Positions 59,109 to 64,000 of a stretch of DNA of 64,000 bases are shown here, piece after piece. The notes below the pieces were generated by a model that worked only from the letters and a program-made list of their open reading frames with translations, was not told the DNA's origin and searched no databases. Each line of letters starts with the position of its first letter. The first letter of the stretch is position 1. Source of the DNA: Reticulascus tulasneorum (taxonomy: Eukaryota > Ascomycota > Sordariomycetes > Glomerellales > Reticulascaceae); the NCBI GenBank assembly GCA_001557505.1, contig LSAX01000001.1, forward strand, positions 3,968,001 through 4,032,000. The letters run 5' to 3'. The translations under genes and the position numbers were made by a program.

Positions 59109-59494
59109 GTTGTTAAGGAAGATAGATAGCGAAACATATGCCAACCCTCTGTTTCAAGGTATTTCCAGAGCCGAGATTCTTTACGGTGTCTGTTTCACTG
59201 GAATCTAGTGATACCTTTCATTTTAGAAGCCTTGGTAGGTGCCTGGTATGGAGACCATGAGAAGGTGAGGTCCTTATAAATACACCCCACCAACCCACCT
59301 GGGACTTCGCCTTGCCGACGCCCTCCAGGCAGCTCGCTTATGATAAGGCTTATCGAGCACGGCCACCCCGCTAAATGAAGCTTGACAGCATTACCATGGC
59401 GTCCAACCCAGCCCTGCTCTTCTGAAAGACCCTCCACTTGCCGAAGCTCAATCTCAGGCATTCAAATCGAGCTCCCAACACTTCACTTTTAAGG
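59109..59494. promoter_or_regulatory. Divergent promoter TEL2 / UBA3
   Basis: 386 bp between divergent starts. A perfect inverted GATA pair, GATAAG-G-CTTATC, lies at 59342-59354, about 235 bp from TEL2 and 140 bp from UBA3, with another CTTAT directly in front of it. Confidence 0.5.
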
Positions 59495-61088
59495 ATGGCT
59501 ACCGAAGTTGCTGAAGCGGTAGCCGTACCTCCGACAGCCGAGACTACAGATACCGAGACTTCGAGATGGTAGGCTCGCCCGGTTTCTGACTCTCTTTTGG
59601 GCTACTGGGTGTTGACTTGGAACAGGAAGTATGTCGACAACATTCGAAGGACACCGGGGCCTTTCTCCGACCCGGTTGCAGGAACACAGGAGGCAATCGA
59701 CCAGTTTGATCAGATCAAGATCTTGTAAGTCTTGATGTACACGTAAGGACGGAGGCAGCTGCTAACTTGGGATGGACAGGGTAATGTTGGTCGCCCCACC
59801 TTCGAAGTTGAGGTTATCGTCAGTGACAGTGTGAGCAGAGGTGCTGGCGGCTTGGGATGTGAGATCTTGAAGGACCTTGCGATGTCGAAGTTCAAGGATA
59901 TTCACGTCATTGATATGGGTCAGTTCTAAGAAGAATATTGAGTGGTACACGGAGCTGATTGACCAGACATCATCGACATATCAAATCTTAATCGGCAATT
60001 CCTCTTTCGCAAAGAAGATGTAGGGAAGTATAAGGCAGAAGTTGCAGCGAAGTTTGTGGAGCGACGAGTTAAGGGTGTATCAATTACACCGCACAACTGT
60101 CGCATTCAAGACTTCGACGCCGACTTCTACAAACAGTTTCAGATTGTCATCTGCGGACTGGATAGCATCGAGGCTCGGCGGTGGATCAACGCCATGTTGG
60201 TTTCTATAGCAGAAGAAGGCGAAGAGGTTGACTCTCTAATACCCATGATAGACGGTGGCACGGAAGGTTGGCTCGCCGTATTTCACCGCACTAGAAACAT
60301 TGCTAACGGTAGCAGGCTTCAAGGGTCAGGCCCGAGTGATAGTCCCGTCTGCGACATCTTGCATTGAATGCCAGCTGGATATGCATGCTCCGAGAGCTGC
60401 TGTACCACTGTGTACGCTCGCCACAATCCCTCGCCAACCGGAGCACTGCATTGAATGGGCTCATATCATCGCTTGGGATCAAGAGAAGCCGTTTCCTCAG
60501 CTGGACAAGGACGATCCAGAACATGTTACCTGGCTATACCACAAAGCGCTTGTCCGAGCACAAGAGTTCAGCATTCCCGGCGTCACATACGCCTTGACTC
60601 AGGGCGTCATCAAGAATATCATCCCCGCAATTGCCTCTACCAACGCCATTATCGCTGCTTCCTGCTGCAACGAGGCATTCAAACTCGCTAGCTCATCAGC
60701 GCCGCCACTCGGCATGGAGGAAAATTACATGATGTACTCCGGCAACGATAGCATCTACACATACACATTCAAACACGAGAAGAAAGCAGACTGTCCTGTC
60801 TGTGGTCAACAAGCACGGCCCCTGGAGGTTGATCCGAGCATGACCCTCCAGGATTTGCTCGATTCGTTCGCAATACGGCCTGAAGCCCAACTAAAGAAAC
60901 CATCCATGAGAGGAGAGAGCAAGACCCTCTACATGCAATTCCCTCCAGGACTGGAGGAAAAGACCCGAGCGAACTTGGTAAAGACGCTAAAAGAGCTTGA
61001 GTTGGAGGATGGCCAGAATGTTATTGTCACGGATCCGGCCTTTCCACTAGAATTCAATTTCTTCCTACGCTTCAAGACGAGCGTGTAA
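59495..61088 (+). CDS. UBA3: NEDD8-activating enzyme E1 catalytic subunit Uba3
   Basis: Six exons: 59495-59568, 59626-59724, 59780-59785 (6 nt), 59839-59918, 59967-60266 and 60316-61088; 443 residues, close to human UBA3. The microexon supplies Val-Ile so that the nucleotide-binding strand reads [16 protein letters not shown]. Further blocks are DTID-like [53 protein letters not shown], the zinc Cys pairs CIECQ and CPVCG, and the active-site Cys in [18 protein letters not shown]. The C-terminal ubiquitin-fold domain ([10 protein letters not shown]...TLYMQFP) recruits Ubc12. With Ula1 it adenylates NEDD8/Rub1 for cullin modification. It converges with RPC40, the stops being 162 bp apart. Confidence 0.95.
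59780..59785 (+). other. UBA3: 6-nt internal microexon of UBA3
   Basis: GGTAAT flanked by an upstream 55-nt intron (GTAAGT ... GCTAAC ... ACAG) and a downstream 53-nt intron (GTTGGT ... GTGAC ... GCAG). It completes the codons TTG-GTA-ATA (Leu-Val-Ile) directly before GAGGLG. Confidence 0.8.
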
Positions 61089-61250
61089 CTGTATAACGAA
61101 TAGACAAAAGGAATTCATGGCATCGGATGTGCCTTGAGATGACCAAATTCCAGCCCCATTTAAATTTTGGTATCACGCCTTGCTGTTCACGGCCGCCCGT
61201 AGTGATATAACGGTTTGGATATCTAGGATTAAGGTACACATTGTGAAGCT

Positions 61251-62419
61251 TTATCTAACCATATTGATGACCTGCTGCTCCAGCTTTTGACACTTGACCT
61301 TGAGTTGCTTAACGGCCTCAAGGAAAAGTTCGTCGCTGTTCCACTGCCCCGTGCTCTCGATGGAGAAAATGAAGTGATCCCGTCTTCTCCCAAGCTTGAC
61401 TTTGCCCTCGAACTCGGGATGGCGTAGACACTCGCGGCTAACGGTGTCCTTCATAGGTTCCTTGACCACCGCCTTTTTGACACCATCTTGGCCTTCATAT
61501 CCACTACCCTTCTTTGACGCTTCTTTCTTGGTAACCTTCTCCAAGCCAATTACCCCCTTGGCGAAGCACTTCGCAAACTTCTCGGCATCCTGTCCCAGAA
61601 TTGGTTTCAGGATTGTGATTGTGGGCATAAGCCGGTATGACGCCGTCGCAACGGGTGAAAATTTTGCATGGTCGGATCCTATACCTTTGTGCATGTGCAT
61701 TTCCATCTCCATACCCTGTCCAGGCCGTAGCTTCGCAATCAGAATATCTGGGTTCACAGGTGCAATGGTTTCCTCCCCTTGGAAGAATTCCAGCTGCCTC
61801 CCGCTCGGCACAAACTCGATATCCTTTGCGTAGACGTGCGCATTGTTATATAGTTTTGTCGCATCCGTCTCCCCCGGCGCGGCGTGCTTGTTGCGCGTGC
61901 AATCGATCTTCAGCACCAGCTTCACAGTGTTGAAGTCGAAGTTACCCAGGCCACCGTCCTCGGGCTTGCGGTACCATTTCAGAAAGTTGTGGATGCCTTC
62001 CTTGTTGCCCTTGAACGGGATCAGGCCCAAGCGGTGCGCGAGGACCTCGTCCTGGATTACGGACGTGTTGTTCTCGATGAAGACGGTTTCGATTGCAAGG
62101 GTGGGTATCTCGGCGATGAGTATCCGCCGGAAAGCGTTGGCTATGGAGGCATCCACGCCAATGAGAGAGAAGGAGGCGTCTAGAGGAGTGTTGTGGTGGA
62201 ATTGGACGGTGAAGCCGGACTTGAAGACATCCAAGTCCCAGCTGTTGTCTTCGCCTGGGAAGTGGCCGGGGTAGTCGGTGGAGATCACATCGGTGACGGT
62301 TTCTTTGTGAATGCCGACTATCTATACCGTCTATTAGTATACGAAAGCAGCGCAGCAGCAAGGGATCTTACTTTTCGCCGGTCAAGGTCGGCATCGCTGG
62401 GTATCCTGGAAGGGGCCAT
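61251..62419 (-). CDS. RPC40: RNA polymerase I and III subunit AC40 (Rpc40)
   Basis: Two exons: 62419-62372 and 62321-61251 (intron 50 nt, TACTAAT branch); 372 residues. MAPSRIPSDADLDRRK continues across the junction as IVGIHKETVTDV. The alpha-subunit-like core is clear: SFSLIGVDASIANAFRRILIAEIPTLAIETVFIENNTSVIQDEVLAHRLGLIPF, KLVLKIDCTRN, IAKLRPGQGMEMEMHMHKGIGSDHAKFSPVATASYRLMP, and a C-terminal dimerisation helix. AC40 pairs with AC19 as the assembly platform of Pol I and Pol III. The arrangement next to UTP12 and NOC4 in the same window is a shared theme, not an operon. Confidence 0.96.
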
Positions 62420-63466
62420 GGCGGGGTTGTCTGAATGAAGATTTCCAGACACTCGATTTTTTTTTAGGGACCAACCTCTTATCGAAGATAGTAACCAGAC
62501 TAGGAGCGATCTCCTAAACACACCCCAAAGATCGTACTAATAGCACCCCTTCCATGAGAAGTCGAGCTTCTTAGGAACGCCACTCAGTTTCCCGTTACAC
62601 GACAACGAAGATTACAGACTACTTGTTATTTGAACTGAGATTATATCGGCAATGCAAATCTCATCAGAGTGATTAATTCACCAAAACTGCATAGGATGAT
62701 CGTAAGCCTCAGCTATTCCTGAGTGGGGGACGTTGCAGTGCTAGTCAATAAAGCTACAGGACTTCTTACGTCGGATTGCACTCACACCCTGTTCATGCAT
62801 GCCACGATTGACTCAATGACGGACTCGGTGATTTGGTCACATAGCCATCTTATAGATAGGCCAAGCGAGATGGCTCATTTTGAACTGGTGCTCTTTAAAG
62901 ATGGTTTCAAAACTCTTGATCCGTCCATGCTAAACTAACTATTTATGAACATGCCGCTGTGTCTATTATAGAGTGAGCTCATATACTCTCCATGGTCTCC
63001 TTGTGTCTTATAGAATCCGGAATCCTCTTGCTGGAGATCACCACAGAAACAACGAACACAATACGGACTGGCCGGGGGTGTTTAACATGGCATTTTGGTA
63101 CTGGTCGGAAACGATTGGACTTCACTCTCGGCAACGTGAAGTTATGTTTTGTGCTTCCCCCGTCCGACCTAGATCTTTGGTTCGGAACATTGATGTTTGC
63201 CTATTTCCTATCGTGAGGAACCGTTTTCGGGGTTTTCTTTTGCCAGAGTTGGGCCGTCAGCGTATTCACCCTACTGATATATGGAAACTTTGGGATGTCA
63301 ACATCCACTCACCTTCAGCACTGCTTTCATTCATATTGGGTTTCTTGCTCGCCACCTTGACTGCTCTTTTTGACTACGATTTCTCTTTATCTGCATGATA
63401 TCCCTTCGCCAACTGCTTCCTTCCCTTTCTCCTTGAAATTTTGGTCGCACCCACTATCGCTGCCAT
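62420..63466. other. Divergent interval RPC40 / BTB gene
   Basis: 1.05 kb between divergent starts. It includes a T10 run near 62459. An open frame of 141 codons (62973-63398, plus) has no recognisable features and I do not call it. Confidence 0.5.
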
Positions 63467-64000
63467 ATGTCTCTGAAAATTGAGGACTCATACGATAATT
63501 ACAAGGAGGTAAGCGGTGGCTTCCATCGTTCCAATCAGACACTTGTGCCTAAACGATGCTAGAGCTCTTCCAACGCGGCGCCGATATATACACCATCAAT
63601 CAAAGCAATGGACGAGGAACGCCAAGAGGTACTTTCCCACTCTTCTTATAATGCTCGTTGCTAAGTCCTCAGAATCATAAACTCTCGGCTACTGTATACC
63701 CACCACCACGTAAATCAGAGCTCTTTTATTCTAGCCTTGGAGAATGGTTGGCTTCTAATGAGCCTGATGAGTCGCCGGCTCTTGATGAGCCCGATCATAA
63801 CCCATGCCTACAAGGCAATGCCAGAATCATCCTACATGTTGGTGAAGGCCAATTCAAAACGTCTCTCGACACCCTCAGAGAGAGCAAGTTCCTTGCCACC
63901 ATGATGAAAAGCAAAAGCCGCGATGCTGAAGATACCGGAATCATCTACTTCATCGATAACGATCCCGAACTCTTCGACCACATCCTCCGATACCTCAGGA
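63467..64000 (+). CDS. BTB/POZ-domain protein, 5' part (truncated by window edge)
   Basis: Three exons read in frame without a stop: 63467-63508, 63563-63628 and 63673 to beyond 64000, with introns of 54 and 44 nt. The product starts MSLKIEDSYDNYKE. Exon 3 reaches a T1/BTB-type fold: ARIILHVGEGQFKTSLDTLRESKFLATMMKSK, then IIYFIDNDPELFDHILRYLR, where the window ends. The arrangement resembles KCTD-type potassium-channel tetramerisation BTB domains. Such proteins often act as cullin-3 adaptors, but BTB proteins are very diverse in filamentous fungi. The gene continues beyond the window, so nothing can be said of its C-terminal half. Confidence 0.8.

Noticed and set aside
62973..63398. 141-codon open frame between RPC40 and the BTB gene
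   Set aside because: Has one hydrophobic end but no family resemblance, and it lies in the likely promoter of the BTB gene.
1..64000. Secondary-metabolite cluster, CRISPR array, intact transposon or horizontally acquired island
   Set aside because: No polyketide, peptide-synthetase or terpene enzymes, no repeat-spacer arrays, no transposase or reverse transcriptase motifs; all recognised genes are core fungal families.

Overview
The window is a stretch of nuclear chromosome from a filamentous ascomycete (Pezizomycotina). I infer this from 23 protein genes with short GT-AG introns (mostly 44-69 nt) carrying CTAAC/CTGAC-type branch sites, from the presence of a nuclear complex I 49 kDa subunit gene (complex I is absent from Saccharomyces and fission yeasts), and from the overall set of fungal families (Rax2, Nif1/DSF2, LCL3, Pso2, Src1). 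The class within Pezizomycotina cannot be fixed from the sequence alone. I saw no ribosomal RNA, convincing tRNA, CRISPR array, intact transposon or secondary-metabolite cluster.

Layout. 0-3.9 kb: RAX2 (polarity marker, minus), then a 4.3 kb gene-free stretch. 8.2-18.2 kb: ARPC2 (Arp2/3), UTP12 (pre-rRNA processing), a short Rex3-like RNA exonuclease, LSM2 (U6 snRNP) and PSO2 (cross-link repair). 18.7-28.3 kb: NUP159 (nuclear pore), PUP1 (proteasome beta2) and a Nif1/DSF2-like Sel1-repeat protein, then a 5.5 kb gene-poor gap. 33.8-42.7 kb: CstF-64/RNA15, ERV46, a CorA-type Mg2+ transporter and NOC4. 42.9-51.8 kb: ATP4, SRC1 (inner nuclear membrane), COQ6, NUO49 and LCL3; four of these five products are mitochondrial. 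53.4-64 kb: a Ste20/GCK kinase, TEL2, UBA3, RPC40 and the start of a BTB/POZ gene cut by the window edge.

The genes are housekeeping and do not form one pathway. Themes recur: ribosome and RNA synthesis (UTP12, NOC4, RPC40, LSM2, CstF-64), genome maintenance (PSO2, TEL2) and respiration (ATP4, COQ6, NUO49). Strands alternate almost gene by gene, giving many head-to-head promoters and tail-to-tail ends. I rebuilt exon structures by hand from splice signals, frame continuity and family knowledge; every multi-exon model given closes in frame.

The most interesting points are about RNA processing: a 6-nt internal microexon in UBA3 that supplies two residues of the nucleotide-binding fold; a long SRC1 intron with competing acceptors and a stop codon formed by its own donor, at a place comparable to the alternatively spliced yeast SRC1 intron; and an in-frame, stop-free 57-nt intron in LCL3. 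Also notable are a 54-bp tandem array in NUP159, inverted GATA sites upstream of PSO2 and TEL2/UBA3, and recurrent CACGTG sites in promoter intervals. No wholly new multi-gene system was found.
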